Source: Incurvaria masculella (taxonomy: Eukaryota; Arthropoda; Insecta; Lepidoptera; Incurvariidae). From it: a stretch of 64,000 bases of DNA. Shown here in pieces: positions 11,251 to 22,701 of this stretch. A program made the position numbers and the translations under genes. The notes beneath the pieces were generated by a model. It did no database searches. It saw only the letters and a program-made list of their open reading frames with translations, and was not told the DNA's origin. Positions within the stretch are counted from its first letter, which is position 1, and each line of letters starts with the position of its first letter. Where the stretch lies: assembly GCA_946894095.1 (NCBI GenBank), contig OX335644.1, positions 12,691,595 through 12,755,594 on the forward strand. The letters are read 5' to 3'.

Positions 11251-11821
11251 CGTGTCCAGCGGCGGCCAACGGGGAACTGTCAATTTGACGTGTTCCGCCG
11301 TTGGCGAAGATTGTAGTTGTGGGTAGTTGTGGGTAGTACGTCTTGAGCGGCTGGGTTCCGGAGATCCAAGGAAAGGCAAAAGGCGCTAACTGTGTCTTGA
11401 CTTTCACTGCAAGCCTTTGCCTTCCGGATTTTTAGGGGAGCAAGTACTGGATTCCAGCTAGCGCTACCAGCTAGATATGAAGTCTATATCGCACTAACGA
11501 AGTTTCCCAGCGAGATAACACATATACAACATTCAAATCACGACTAGAGGAGAGCAGCTGCGCAGCCGTGGGTCTCAAGACCTGACCCACCTTTTCATCT
11601 CTCCACACTTTTTTATGGATTCGTTTATTACTTTAAAGATATTAATATGTGTTTTAAGGTGTAAATTATTGTTTATGTATGTGTATGAACATATAAATAT
11701 ACTCTGGTTTCTGTCACCCTTTACGCATTACGAACTACCTACATATTCTTTTCAATTCTAATCCTCATTATCCCTGGGTTGACTGGAAGAAATCACTTTT
11801 AGTGATGAGTTCGCTTTTGTG
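11251..11821. other. Unannotated region
   Basis: No gene or bounded repeat recognised. Confidence 0.4.
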
Positions 11822-11898
11822 CAGTCCCAGTTGTCACCTAAAATAGCGTTTTGACAGTTGTCACCTAAATTTAGGTGAGAACTCAGACTGACCACCTT
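11822..11898. mobile_element. Harbinger-type MITE relic (both ends, short interior)
   Basis: 'cccagttgtcacctaaa' near the left and 'tttaggtgagaactcagact' at the right are the two subterminal signatures of the Harbinger family described at 33748-43695. They lie only about 60 bp apart, so most of the interior is missing. Confidence 0.5.
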
Positions 11899-12141
11899 GG
11901 GGGTCCATTCAGGTAAGAGTGAGTTCGAGTTCGGGAGTGAGTTAACCTAAAAATTGCCGGGAAATATATTATTATTTAAATAACGGAACCGTTATTTATA
12001 CTTCCAACGTATTTACGGGACAGACCAGATTTTTACCTAACTGTAATGATGTTCAAGAAGTGTGGAAACATTGACTATTTAAAAAAGTGAGTTGATATTT
12101 ATTGACGAATTCGAACTCACTCTTGCCCTGAATTGACCCCC
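11899..12141. mobile_element. MITE with ~35-bp inverted ends
   Basis: The left end 'gggggtccattcagg' + 'aagagtgagttcga' is matched in reverse at the right ('tcgaactcactcttg' + 'cctgaattgaccccc'). It lies between two Harbinger-type relics and may have inserted among them. Non-coding. Confidence 0.6.
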
Positions 12142-12143
12142 TG

Positions 12144-12463
12144 AGCTGCTTGTCCCAGTTGTCACCTAAACTGGCGTTTACGAAACTTTGAAGTTCCGTA
12201 AAAACGTCAAACTCCATACAAGTTTTTACTAGATTTTCTGGGGTTTTACTTCTTCAAGCTGTCAAAGTCAAACTCGGACTTTCGATATGTATGAAAACTC
12301 GGGGTCGGCGTATACGGCAACGTCGACGTATTTACGGCAACGTTGAGTAATCTGTCAAATCAAACTCGGACTCGCTGCTCTTCAATTTCTCCATACATTT
12401 GAAAACGCCAGTCGATCGGTTTGCCGTAAACGCCAATTTAGGTGACAGCTAGATTTAAATGTT
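12144..12463. mobile_element. Harbinger-derived MITE, diverged copy
   Basis: The left end 'agctgcttgtcccagttgtc' + 'acctaaactggcgtttacg' and the following 'aactttgaagttccgtaaaa' match the right terminus of the complete Harbinger element (43620-43695, reverse complement). The right part ends 'cgccaatttaggtgac'. CTG lies on the left (12141-12143) and a possible CTG at 12464-12466; the outer right end has decayed. Confidence 0.6.
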
Positions 12464-14304
12464 CTGAGTATAGTTTTTAATGTAATTTGCACAAAATAAT
12501 TTATTTCTTTCTTTCAAAATATAAACCTGGATAATGTTTGAACCACAGTCGATTTTGATCAGAGGTTTGAACCATTGGTCCTGAAACTATCTAGACTACA
12601 CTATCGTCCTAGTCCACCTTGTCCACAGACTACATCGTAGTCTCAATACTATCCGTCCTCCGTCATCCACCGTAAAATGCCTCCAAGAAATCATCGGTTC
12701 CCGTTCCAAAGAAAAAATCTTCCATTCAAGTTCAAATTGTTTTTTTTTATCTTTCGGAATGAAACCGGAGAGTGCCACATAGCTCTTTTTGCGCGTGGCC
12801 AAAATCGGGACTAAACGTTCATCTTCGCTGTACGGGGATGTGTTGCCATTATAACAATGCCCACCCACTGGTTATTCATTTTAAGCTGAGGGATTTTTGT
12901 GAAGATATGTTTGTGGTTTAGGTTAGCCATACATGCTTACATACATACCTTCACGCCGCGGCGTCGTTTTCTCGGAAAGGTAGTAGTAGTAGTAGTGGTT
13001 TGATGCCATCGCGAGTTGTACCCGAAAACTCCTTGTTAGATTAGTCGGAATAAAAAAAATACTGTATAAAGTCTAATCTACATTGGATGGCAAAAAATAT
13101 CATTTGACAGAGTTACAACCTCCGGGATTGACGTTGGGGTTTATTTTCTTCATAGAATTCAAGAAAACAAAACTAGCGGTAGTAAGTAACCTGACTTTTA
13201 CAACCCCCATTTTATATATTAAAATGATGAAAGATCAAATTTAGTTATATTTTAAATAATATTATTTACCTAAAATAGTAATTTTAATTGCCTCAAATTT
13301 TTTTCTTACAGCAGGCTGTAAATATTTTCCCGATCAATGGGGATTTTTTTTTATGTGGCAACTCTTAAAGACAGTGATTCCCTCAGCCAGACGCAAAATA
13401 ACGTATGTGGGTGGGTCTGTATCATATTTTGTACTTCTTAGAATAGTTACAAGAAAACCTTGATAGAACGAGAAGTTAGTGCTGAAATAAGGCGTGCCAA
13501 ACTCGTCTACATATGTCTTAGAATGGACATACGCGTTTAGTAGACATACGTCTTAGAATGGATTTATTCATTAATCATGATTATTTTCATCTTTCGATAT
13601 AAAACAGGAAATTCATCGAAAAATCTAATAAGATTTTATGCTTTTATTTCTTCAACTGTCAGAAAAGCCCTTGTAGATTGATCGAGTCTATGCTGAAACA
13701 CGGCGAGCCATATTATGGTTTTCGCACCGTATCGTTAACATATAAATGGAAATAGAAAGCCGCCAACACTCCCTCCGCCCTCCCCCGCTCACCGTCGGCA
13801 GCGCTTCCGGCCGACTTCCTGTGATAGTCGCTGCAACACTTACTTGAATGACTCAAATTGGCAAAATATACGATTCGCCTGTCCCTCGGCGAAGACCTAG
13901 GCTACGTAAGACAGAAAAATGCACCTTGTTTATTTTGCCTACATAAGATCCAAAAAATGCCTAAAAAAACGTTTCAGGGTTAGAATGGATTACTCCTCTG
14001 TTTTGTGTAAATGGACTGAGATGGCTTATATGACCCCTAACACTCATTGAACCAAACCGATTTGCCAGCAAGGCAAAATAGTGTTAGCTCTTTCACCCTC
14101 GCGGTAAATAGCATTGTATCTATGTCACTCCAAGGCCATCTGACGCCAATGGCAAAGCAATAGCCTGCACGGGTGCATCTTAGCAGTAACACGATTTGAC
14201 GGGACCAATATTTGACAATGCCATATTTTACATCGCTGATACTACATTCGTTATTTTGTGACATAAAGCCCAACACAGGTATTTCGGAAAAGCTAACAGC
14301 CATA
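12464..14304. other. Unannotated region
   Basis: No host exon, RNA gene or bounded repeat was identified. The frame at 12596-12868 (minus, 90 aa) has no family features. A short direct repeat ('acat.cgtcttagaatgga') occurs near 13512-13562. Confidence 0.35.
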
Positions 14305-14410
14305 TTATGGTTTTACCAATTGTGCATGTTACTCGACATGGATGGCTAATACCACGCCCACCGCTGTGATATTATCCCAGGGCCTTTCCCTACTTTAAGC
14401 TGGATGGAAA
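14305..14410 (-). mobile_element. SINE-like element, 3' part
   Basis: 'acatggatggctaataccac', 'gtgatattatcccag' and 'tttaagctggatgg' match the SINE-like family on the minus strand. Head missing. Confidence 0.45.
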
Positions 14411-15404
14411 ACCTAGCTTCTACTATAAATATATTGTGACAGGTCCTCCTGCACTGCTACATGAGCCTATTCTTCTCTCACCTCCCTCGCAGTCGGCAAG
14501 TCCCCAGCCGGCTCCAACCACCTCAGCCGCTCCCACTCACTTTCTGAGACGCACCTTCGTAGGACAGGAGGGCATCTAGCACCCAAATATAGAAACCATC
14601 CTTAATTTTATTGATAGGTTGGTAGATGGTATTTTGAAAGGTTCCCCAATTATAAAAGGTCATAGACTGCCCTATCTCTGCCATGAGCTCTCTGAGACGA
14701 GCTCTCAAGCACAATACACTTCACCACGATACCGCGTGTCAGCTGCATGGCGTCTGCCGCCAGGGAAGGTAGTGTTGAAGGTAAACAAAATTTTGAAGAT
14801 ATACCCGTGTCGAGTGCAAATTTCGAGTTATCTTAACCTTAAATAACCTTAAAATTATCTTAACCTATTTTTTTTTTCAAATATTATCATACAAAAAATT
14901 AAAATTCATATAAATAGTTAAAACGAAAAACATTTTCAAATTCAATTTTTTTTCTTGGCATCGACTCTTAATTGTGCACTCAACATGAGTATAAGTGCAG
15001 GAATCAAATAAAATTAAAGGAAAAAAAAAAGATTCCGACGAATTGAGAACCTCCTCCTTTTTTTAAGTCTTGTAAAAATAATTTCGGACTTTAACAAACA
15101 TCGGGCTTTAACTGTAATAACCGGCCAGGGTGAAACATTTCAGTAATACAATAAATGTAGATTGTTTTAATCCTCAAAAAAAATCATTTACTAAGTCGAA
15201 TGTTTTTCTAAATGATTTGAATGATACATTTTAACATTATTTTTTTTGGTTGTGTGGAGTGGAAGGTTGGTTTGTGGTTACCTACTACTCCTTTTTTTCA
15301 TCGTTGTTCCAGGTTTTTAAAAGCGAAACAGGTATCTTTTATCATTATTATAACCAGTTCAATGCGGAACAGGCAGAGAATGAACGCATTCACTGTCGAC
15401 AGCA
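14411..15404. other. Mostly unannotated; one repeat terminus
   Basis: At about 15028-15066 lies a minus-strand copy of the 'accgacttcaaaaaaggagg' terminus ('gattccgacgaattgagaac' then 'ctcctccttttt'). Otherwise nothing assigned. Confidence 0.4.
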
Positions 15405-15830
15405 CTAAAATAAGAACCGATAAATATCGGTTGGTAAACTATGGAATACACTCCCTTCCGACTTGGACGTTCCAAGGTATAACTTGGGGTTCTTTAAACA
15501 CGGTGTGAAGAAGCCCCAGCTGGCCTATTACTGGAATTCCGCAATCAGGAATCATGAATCCTAAGTCGAAAAAAACAGCTTTTCGGTTTTTGATTAAATT
15601 GAAATACTATGTTCCGGATTTTTTTCGTCAAGAAAATCGCTTTGAAAACCACTATAAAAGAGGATTTCTAGACTCAGTATTCCTGATTACTGATTACCGA
15701 ATTCCAGGAATAGGCCTGCTGGTCGGCCGGCATGGTTTTCGCGGCCTCCGTAAAACATCGAAATGGGTGTCTCTCGGCCATCTCTTATTTGAGGGTTTGG
15801 CGTACATTATATGTGCGCTTTATATACAAA
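15405..15830 (+). mobile_element. Non-LTR retrotransposon tail relic split by a MITE
   Basis: 15405-15521 and 15716-15830 together match the reverse-transcriptase C-terminal tail segment at 33160-33390 ('ggttggtaaactatggaata', 'cactcccttccga', 'cacggtgtgaagaag', then 'ggccggcatggttttcgcgg'). The break falls in the 'ctggccggcc' stretch where the element at 15522-15715 inserted. Both parts are degraded. Confidence 0.55.
15522..15715. mobile_element. MITE inserted in the LINE tail
   Basis: Inverted ends 'ggcctattactggaattc' and 'gaattccaggaataggcc' flank about 160 bp; inner pairing includes 'aatcaggaat' / 'attcctgatt'. It interrupts a recognisable LINE tail, which fixes its borders. Confidence 0.65.
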
Positions 15831-15852
15831 ACTAGTCTTCGGGAGGTTCAAC

Positions 15853-16004
15853 TAGGGTTGCCAGAACCCGGACATGTCAACAGGTTTTTTAAACAGTCAG
15901 TCAATTTGTAAGCCCGGACTACAAATGAAGAGCCGCCCGGACGCTCCCCGGATGCCCTCTAAACTAGGACAAATCCGGGGAAACCCGGACGGATGGCAAC
16001 CCTA
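15853..16004. mobile_element. hAT-type MITE, 152 bp, with exact 8-bp TSD
   Basis: Ends are 'tagggttgcca' and 'tggcaacccta', 11-bp perfect inverted repeats. The 8-bp direct repeat GGTTCAAC flanks it exactly (15845-15852 and 16005-16012). An 8-bp duplication is the hallmark of hAT transposases. The inside is GC-rich ('acccggac' motifs) and non-coding, so it depends on an outside hAT transposase. Confidence 0.85.
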
Positions 16005-16012
16005 GGTTCAAC

Positions 16013-16736
16013 CCACGTTCAACATTTTTTTTCCATTGGTCCATCATTTTTATTTCATTACGTTTCACGAAAAAAGTACCTGTTTAACGTGCGCTGTCTG
16101 TTACCACTAAACTCGTTATCATGATATAACAGAGTCGAGGTAAACCACAGGTAAACGGAGGTGAAGTAGAAGCGGCAAACATTTTGTAACGGATATCGAA
16201 TTTGTTTAACCGCGGTTTTTGCTTTCGCGGTGAGCTGCGATGATGAGTCACTAATTTGGCCCACCGCCGTTCACTCCACAACGGGCAACTGACACGGGTC
16301 TACATATTTGAAACTTGCATGACTCAAAGGGTTTTCTTGCAGCCCTTCTCCTTCTACTCATCACACGCCACCGTAAGGTGATTCGAAATAGCATTGAAAA
16401 CCATCTAGAGTATCTGTGAAATAAGTAGTAAGTGGTCTCCCACTTAGATCGACTCTTCGGTACTGGCCATTCCCTCGCATACAATATTTAGGCTAAGGAT
16501 TTTTTTGAGCGTAAAATATTATGATTACCCTTGAATTTAAAAAGAAAATACCCCTCCCGAAATTCAGGAAACACTTTCGTTGATTGAACCCCACTTACTT
16601 AGGTGTTTTGTTTGAAAATGGGTTGGTTTTCAGTAAACAATTTGCAATGTCTCTGCACGAACTCGCACTTGACCGTGTGTAATAATGCGTGTATTTATAT
16701 TTTTCATCGGTGACCGCTCGAGTGCACGAAAGGACA
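16013..16736. other. Unannotated region
   Basis: Overlapping minus-strand frames at 16058-16484 have no recognisable domain. Nothing else seen. Confidence 0.4.
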
Positions 16737-16737
16737 A

Positions 16738-17032
16738 AAACCGGCCAAGTGCGAGTCGGACTCGCACACGAAGGGTTCCGTACTATCGTACAAGATTTAA
16801 CCCAAAAAAATCCGTTTTTGTATGCCCCCCCCCTTTAATTTTTATTATTTTTTAATTTTACCTATTTGTTGTTATAGCGGCAAAATAAATACACACTTTG
16901 TGAACATTTCGGCTGCCTACCTATTACGGTTCATGAGATACAGCCCTGTGTCAGACGGACGGACGGACGGACGGATAGCGGAGGCTTAGTAATAGGGTTC
17001 CGTTTTCACCCTTTGGGTACGGAACCCTAAAA
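16738..17032 (+). mobile_element. CGGA-microsatellite dispersed element, full copy
   Basis: The head 'ccggccaagtgcgagtcgga', the 'ttgttatagcggc' and 'gagatacagccctgtg' segments, a (GGAC)n tract and the tail 'tttgggtacggaacccta' are all present. Confidence 0.8.
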
Positions 17033-17820
17033 TTCAAAATCAACGTCAACGTATGATAAACACGTCACTTTGTATGGACAGTATGAAAGGAACTCCATGC
17101 GGGTCACTAAAAGTGACGTTTCTTGGTGCTATCGGGGCTTACCTAGTCGCTCAATTTTATGTCATGTTTATTTAATTTCGATTGAGGCCGAATTGCACCA
17201 GTATATTCCAATATCCTGCTCTTAGATATCTGTGATCTTACGGGGGGATATGGGACACTTTATTTGCAGTACAAAAAGATAGGGATGTCAAATGTGCTTA
17301 TGCCGATTAGTATTGTTTGCACATTTACTTGGCAGAAATGTTTTTAAATCATTAATTTGTTGTCAATTGATACATTCTTATATATGTACTTAGGTACTTG
17401 TGTAAAGAGACGGGCGTGTGTCACGTCGGCAATGAATCACGGGCTATCGCTCAGATAAATAATTATGCGCTTTTATATATAATTACATGAAAGAATTAAT
17501 GTCGGTCGACATGCGCTTGCAAGCGTACATCAAGATATTTAGATAGTTCTGTAACATAACAAGCAAACAATGTGTTTGCAAACAGTTTGGCTGACACGGC
17601 GGTAAATTGGTGCGGGTGGGCGGGCGGTGAGCTAGCTTCCAGGATGACAGGCGGGAAGAGGGCGAGCTATCGCACAAGAGATTTAGGATTGAATCATAAA
17701 CAGTCCTTTGCCACCTCCGTTATTTTTGTTTATATATAATTGTGTAGCGTACGCCCGTCTCTAAAAGGATTACCCGACGAGACGTCAGTGAGCTTTATTA
17801 AGTTTCACTGGCGTTGCAAA
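17033..17820. other. Unannotated region with a 12-bp inverted repeat
   Basis: 'agagacgggcgt' (17406-17417) and 'acgcccgtctct' (17751-17762) are perfect reverse complements about 330 bp apart and may bound a short element. No gene seen. Confidence 0.35.
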
Positions 17821-17862
17821 AACTATGCCAGCCGGCCAGGTCTTCTTCACACCATGTATCAC
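17821..17862 (-). mobile_element. LINE tail fragment
   Basis: 'tgccagccggccaggtcttc' + 'ttcacacca' is the reverse complement of the 'gtgtgaagaagcacctggcc' segment of the LINE tail at 33270. Confidence 0.45.
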
Positions 17863-17883
17863 CCCAATCATTGATCACCCCAG

Positions 17884-17992
17884 AGCCCTTAGTCCAATTT
17901 GTCACCTAAATTGGCGTTTAGTGTTTTCAAATGTATGGAGAATTCTTCAGAGGGCGCGCAGTGGGCGAACTAACATTTTCGAGTCTAATGCT
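17884..17992 (+). mobile_element. Harbinger-type MITE fragment, left end
   Basis: CAG (17881-17883) is followed by 'agcccttagtccaatttgtc' and 'acctaaattggcgttta', then 'gttttcaaatgtatgg', 'ggcgcgcagtgggcg' and 'gaactaacatttt', in the same order as the complete 351-bp copy at 32045-32395. The right half is gone. Confidence 0.65.
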
Positions 17993-18103
17993 GAGATTCA
18001 TAGACGTTACTCGTACTTGGCTGAGCCAAAGGATGTCTTTCGAATGTCAGTTTTGACACATGGCTTGAATGTCAAATGCGACCAGTGAGATAAAATGAGA
18101 ACC

Positions 18104-18460
18104 AATGGCCCGATTTAGATGCGGTTTGATTCTGCTCAAAACTTGTAGGCTACATAATATAACGCTTCATTAATAGAGGGGTGAGCAGTGAGTGTTAAAT
18201 TCTTGTAACTAGCGAACCGAGTAGCGAACCAATCACCCGATTTATATGCGTATTTTATCAACGTATAGCATCTCTGGGAGCAGTCAGGTTCGAGATGGAT
18301 TTCCATTTCGATGTTGAGGCTGGCTGTGGTTTGGATTCCACGTAAAACTTTAAGTCCCCTTCGTTACTTACTTACACTACTAGGTATGCAATGTAGCAGT
18401 GCAAGTGCAGAAATATTTCAGCCCGACATCAACCCGAGCGGAGCCGGGTACCGCAGCTAG
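18104..18460 (+). mobile_element. Helitron-like non-autonomous element, 3' end intact
   Basis: It ends with 'gagcggagccgggtaccgc' then AG-CTAG followed by T (18457-18461). A short GCGG/CCGC hairpin just before a CTAG-T end is a Helitron signature. The upstream 300 bp ('gcatctctgggagcagtcag', 'gatgttgaggctggctgtgg') matches the copy at 21040-21626. The 5' border is uncertain. Confidence 0.55.
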
Positions 18461-19033
18461 TTATATATAAAACCAATTTTAGCCATTTACCGCGTACTAA
18501 CTTTCACTTTGTGCCGTAAGATAAAGAGACGATGTGTTGATCCGAGGGAGATTTATAGTTACGGGTAATGCATCTATCTTATCTCCTGTGAACCGCTGCT
18601 TCGTTCTTTCTGGTATATTATAACTGAATCACTCGGTCATTAGCCTAACCTGAGCTGTAGGCAAAATTAAAATGTTCCAGTAAGGTTAAAATGTTCTCAA
18701 TTATGAAAAAATATTTAAATTTTTTTCGCACATGTTTTAGAGTCTCTTCACCGATAATAGGGAGGGACAAAGACATACCTTTCTGTCATAATAACGGGAT
18801 TTTTTTTTCGCTAAACATGATAAGTGCAAAACGGAAACATAATATGTGTAACCCTTGAACGACCGTATTATCCGATAAGCGATCGCTTTATATTTTTATA
18901 ATTTTTTATAAAAAAATGAGCACTTTTATGCAAACGTGATTATGGAAAAAACTTGGCATGAAAGCATTTTCTTCAATTTTTATGAACTGCGAGCTTAGAG
19001 CATTTATGCTCTAAGACTGCAAGATAAGGGTAT
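18461..19033. other. Unannotated AT-rich region
   Basis: No gene or bounded repeat recognised. Confidence 0.4.
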
Positions 19034-19156
19034 TTTTAGGGTTCCGTACCCAAAGGATGCAAACGGAACCCTATTACTAACCCTCCGCTGTCCGTCCGTC
19101 CGTCCGTCCGTCCTTCCGTCCGTCCGTCCGTCCGTCCGTCCGTTCGTCCGTCCGTT
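19034..19156 (-). mobile_element. CGGA element, truncated (tail and microsatellite only)
   Basis: 'tagggttccgtacccaaagg', 'aacggaaccctattactaa', 'ccgctgtccgtccgtccg' and a long (CCGT)n run; the copy stops inside the microsatellite. Confidence 0.75.
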
Positions 19157-20123
19157 AATCCACCTTACGAGGACTTGAAGTCCCGTGTGATGGATGAATG
19201 AGTTGGAAAAACACTTATAGGTGGAAACTTATAAACAAACTTTGATAAGTCTCGGATTATTTTTCGGATTGCACTCAGCGAAAACATTCGGGTTTCGCCC
19301 GAGCTAAAAGGCAGTATTTATTATGGGTACCTGCTACTTACAAGCGCCTATACACATAATTATACATTGGTATTTATACACATGCATATACATATGTATT
19401 GGCGCTTTTAATGTATCTGGAAACACTTACGTAGGCCGCACGTATACTGTGCTCTGTAATTTATCACGATACTATATTATACTTATTACGATTTAATTAT
19501 AAATGTAATTTTCTTTATTTACTCTCATATTCTAATACTCATTGAAGAGAAGACTGCACACTTCACTCTATAATGCTCCGTGGCGGGTCTTTCGGCGTTA
19601 CCGTAAATATTTAACTTCCGTTTTTAGAGTCAAATCTTGGTTTGCTTCAGCCCCTCGTGTCTCTAGACGAATATTTATATAGCTTTTCCTTTTTTGGCTT
19701 CACCTAAAAGTAGAATCGTTTTAATCCGAGACAAAACATTTGCGACCATTTTGCATCCAATGCACACACGCACACATTCTACTTCTGTTAAACTTTTGTT
19801 ATGATGCTGTAAAGACACTGTATACTTGAATGTCACTTGTTTACCTACCTGCACGACGTTTTACAAAGCGATAAAAAAGTGCAAACTTATTATAAAAACT
19901 TATTAATCGCTGAATAAAATTCTTTGAATCTTTTTTAAATTTTTTTTTTAAATAATTTTAACACAAAATATATCCGTCCTTTTTTTCACTTGAAGAAGAA
20001 AGAACATAGATCTAAAATAACCATAACTATGATACTAACAAGAGATGGTACATTCAAGCTATGACAGCACGTTCGTTATACGCTACGTTGGGGCGGAATG
20101 TCAACTGAAAAGCTCGCTGAAAA
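19157..20123. other. Unannotated region
   Basis: No gene, RNA or bounded repeat recognised. Confidence 0.4.
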
Positions 20124-20126
20124 GTT

Positions 20127-20290
20127 GTCGCCTGGTGAACAAGTGAGTGATGAAATCTGATGATTAGTTGCAACAAGTACCATGCTAACCGTAATACAAA
20201 GTAGAACTTTTTACCTGAAGATACCTCGGAAGATACGAAATAGAACTAAGCGTCAGATTCGGACACTCACTTGCCTGTTCACCAGGCGAC
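20127..20290. mobile_element. Short MITE-like element with 23-bp inverted ends
   Basis: 'gtcgcctggtgaaca' + 'agtgagtg' (20127-20149) is matched in reverse at 20264-20290, with a four-base insertion in the right arm. Non-coding. Confidence 0.5.
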
Positions 20291-20489
20291 TTCATTTACC
20301 ATAGTAACCACCCAGATAAGTGTGTAGTACTGCAAGTAACTTTTTCAAAATAATTCAGTCACAATTAGTTTTTTTTTTATTAATAACGCATCAATGAAAA
20401 TCTTACAGCTCAAGTATATTAACATTTTAAATCCAACAATATCAACACAGAAATTAAAAACTGAAATATTATACATCTAATATCTAATA

Positions 20490-21626
20490 AATATTATAAA
20501 GGGGAAAGTTTGTAATAATGGATGGATGGATGGATGGATGGATGGATGGATGGATGGATGTTTGTTACTCTTTCACGTAAAAACTACTGAATGGATTCTA
20601 ATGAAACTTTACAATAATATAGCTTATACATCAGAATAATACATAGGCTACAATTTATGTGCCCATGGGCTTTAGAACTTTCACGGGGCTGCGAAAACGA
20701 TGCCGGTAGCGCTACTTCACACTAGGGGGAGAGGAGCCGGGGGCGGTGGCGGGGAGCGGCGGCGGGGGGAGGGCAGACGTCGTGACTGTTTGGTGTCCGT
20801 TTGGCGAATTTTCAAGGCACTAGCGATTTGTAAAACTTAGTACATGTACATTTAACTACCCGGGAATTAGGATTGGCTAAATAGAATTCAGTTCCGCTTA
20901 CGCTAAGATGGGGCTGTCATACAAACTGCAATGCTATGCACGGCTCGGCTTTGCGGCGGCAGCGCTTACTTTTACTGAAGTACGGCTTGGTATTTCCTGC
21001 AACTTTAGGACTACTTGGCATCACGCTAAATCGCCGGAGGAGCGACCAACAGAATAAAATCCTTGAGAACCAATTACTCGATTTAGATGTGCATTGTATC
21101 TACGTCTAGCCTGATTCTACTAAAAACTTATAGATTACATAATATAACGCTTCATTACCAGAAGGGTAAGTAGTGAGTCTTAAAGTCTTATAACATGCGA
21201 ACCACTTACCTGATTTATATGCGTATTTTATCAATGTATAGCATCTCTGGGAGCAGTCAGGTTCGAGATGGGTTACTGTTTTCGATGTTGAGGCTGGCTG
21301 TGGGTTGGAGTCCACGCAAAACTTACCTACGTTACACGTTACTTACTAGGTAAGCAATGTAGCAGTGAAAGTGCAGAAAGGTTCTCGCGGCAAATGTTTT
21401 TTTTTTAAATAGCCACCAAACGTCAACGAAGCTCTTAATGGGAATTATTGGATGTTTCTCATTAAATCATGCTATTTCGGCTCGAACGATCTTGATTAAA
21501 TTTGGTACATGGATACATTGTCCTGGACCAGTTTGACCCTATTTTGGACCAGTCATGTGGGCTACTTTTTATCCATGAGATAATTTAGCCGACACTAACC
21601 CGAGCGGAGCCGGGTACCGCAGCTAG
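20490..21626 (+). mobile_element. Helitron-like element region with (GATG)n and intact 3' end
   Basis: A (GATG)n microsatellite (20519-20561) is followed by 'tttcacgtaaaaactactga', a GC-rich block (20725-20770) and, at the end, 'cgagcggagccgggtaccgc' + AGCTAG-T (21623-21627), the same terminal hairpin as at 18460. The part from about 21040 is the longer relative of the 18.1-kb copy. Whether 20490-21040 and 21040-21626 are one insertion or two is unclear. Confidence 0.5.
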
Positions 21627-21697
21627 TTATCCAATAAACTTATTATTATTAAGTCGAATTATAATTGTATATGTTATTTTCAGACCTGAGTCCATAA

Positions 21698-21770
21698 GCC
21701 CGGCTAGCTCAGTCGGTAGAGCATGAGACTCTTAATCTCAGGGTCGTGGGTTCGAGCCCCACGTTGGGCG
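21698..21770 (+). tRNA. tRNA-Lys (anticodon CTT)
   Basis: 73 nt with all four stems: acceptor GCCCGGC with GTTGGGC (two G-U pairs), a D arm with the A box (GCTCAGTCGGTAGAGC), anticodon loop ACTCTTAAT giving CTT (lysine AAG codons), and a TPsiC arm with the B box GGTTCGAGCC. A T-run follows after four bases (Pol III terminator). It looks identical to the standard eukaryotic tRNA-Lys(CTT) and should be functional. It has no intron and no encoded CCA, as expected. Confidence 0.95.
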
Positions 21771-22628
21771 AACACTTTTTTTTATAAACAAAGATTTACA
21801 TAAAACCTACTCTTTATTTACTTCAGTTACTTCAATTATAAAAGAGAGAATAAGTAAAATTTAAGAATAGGAATAGGCAAGATTTTGACTTACAAGTTTC
21901 TGGAGAGATTTCCAACGGGGATTTCATTATGCTTTGAGTAAGCTTTGAAGCAAAAAATATAATACGCTTTGAAGTCTTTGGTTGTAACTGTAATTTTTTG
22001 TGTCGGTATAATATGGTCTGAACACTTTGATGTATTTTTTTGATATTTTCATGAATGAATTTATAAAACCGCCGCTATCGGAAGTGCTACACGTACATTA
22101 TTCTAAATTTTATATTCCCTTTATTTCCAGTAGCACCAATTCCAAATGAGCATGTTCTTTTATTTGTTTCAATGGTGATGGCCTCTAGAGTTCAGTAGTC
22201 GAACTTACAAAGCATCATTACCTAAAAAATAACACATATGATCACTAGATGGCACAAATAGTAACTGCTTGGCCTGCCACCTCGTATCAGGTTCTTAACT
22301 ACATTCTAAACTATTACTGTCAGTGCTTGGTAGAGGGCGCAGTCGCGGGCTAATGTTTACATTATTTGTCATCACATTACGTTTAGGAAAAAAGAGCGAA
22401 TATTAATCAATGGTAAGTGTTGAAAAGTATAAGAAATTCCATGATTATATCATAGACAATGATTGCCGTCTATTAGATGCTATTAGCAATGATGCTGTGT
22501 TGTGTTCATTGACATAATATATGTAGATGGTTGTGCTATAGTTGTGCCCAAGGCACTATTAGTTATTCTGTGCCCAAGGTGTGCGCTATATGGGTTTGCA
22601 ATCGCTTTTTTCGTTTTCCTTGACAGAA
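21771..22628. other. Spacer between tRNA genes
   Basis: AT-rich; no protein or repeat recognised. The minus-strand frame at 22483-22824 overlaps the tRNA-Phe gene and is a chance frame. Confidence 0.4.
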
Positions 22629-22701
22629 GCCGAAATAGCTCAGTTGGGAGAGCGTTAGACTGAAGATCTAAAGGTCCCCGGTTCAATCCCGGGTTTCGGC
22701 A
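22629..22701 (+). tRNA. tRNA-Phe (anticodon GAA)
   Basis: 73 nt: acceptor GCCGAAA with TTTCGGC and discriminator A, D arm AGCTCAGTTGGGAGAGC, anticodon loop ACTGAAGAT giving GAA (phenylalanine), variable loop, and B box GGTTCAATCC. The T-rich 'ttgttttt' follows at once. It matches the standard insect tRNA-Phe by eye. No intron. Confidence 0.95.
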
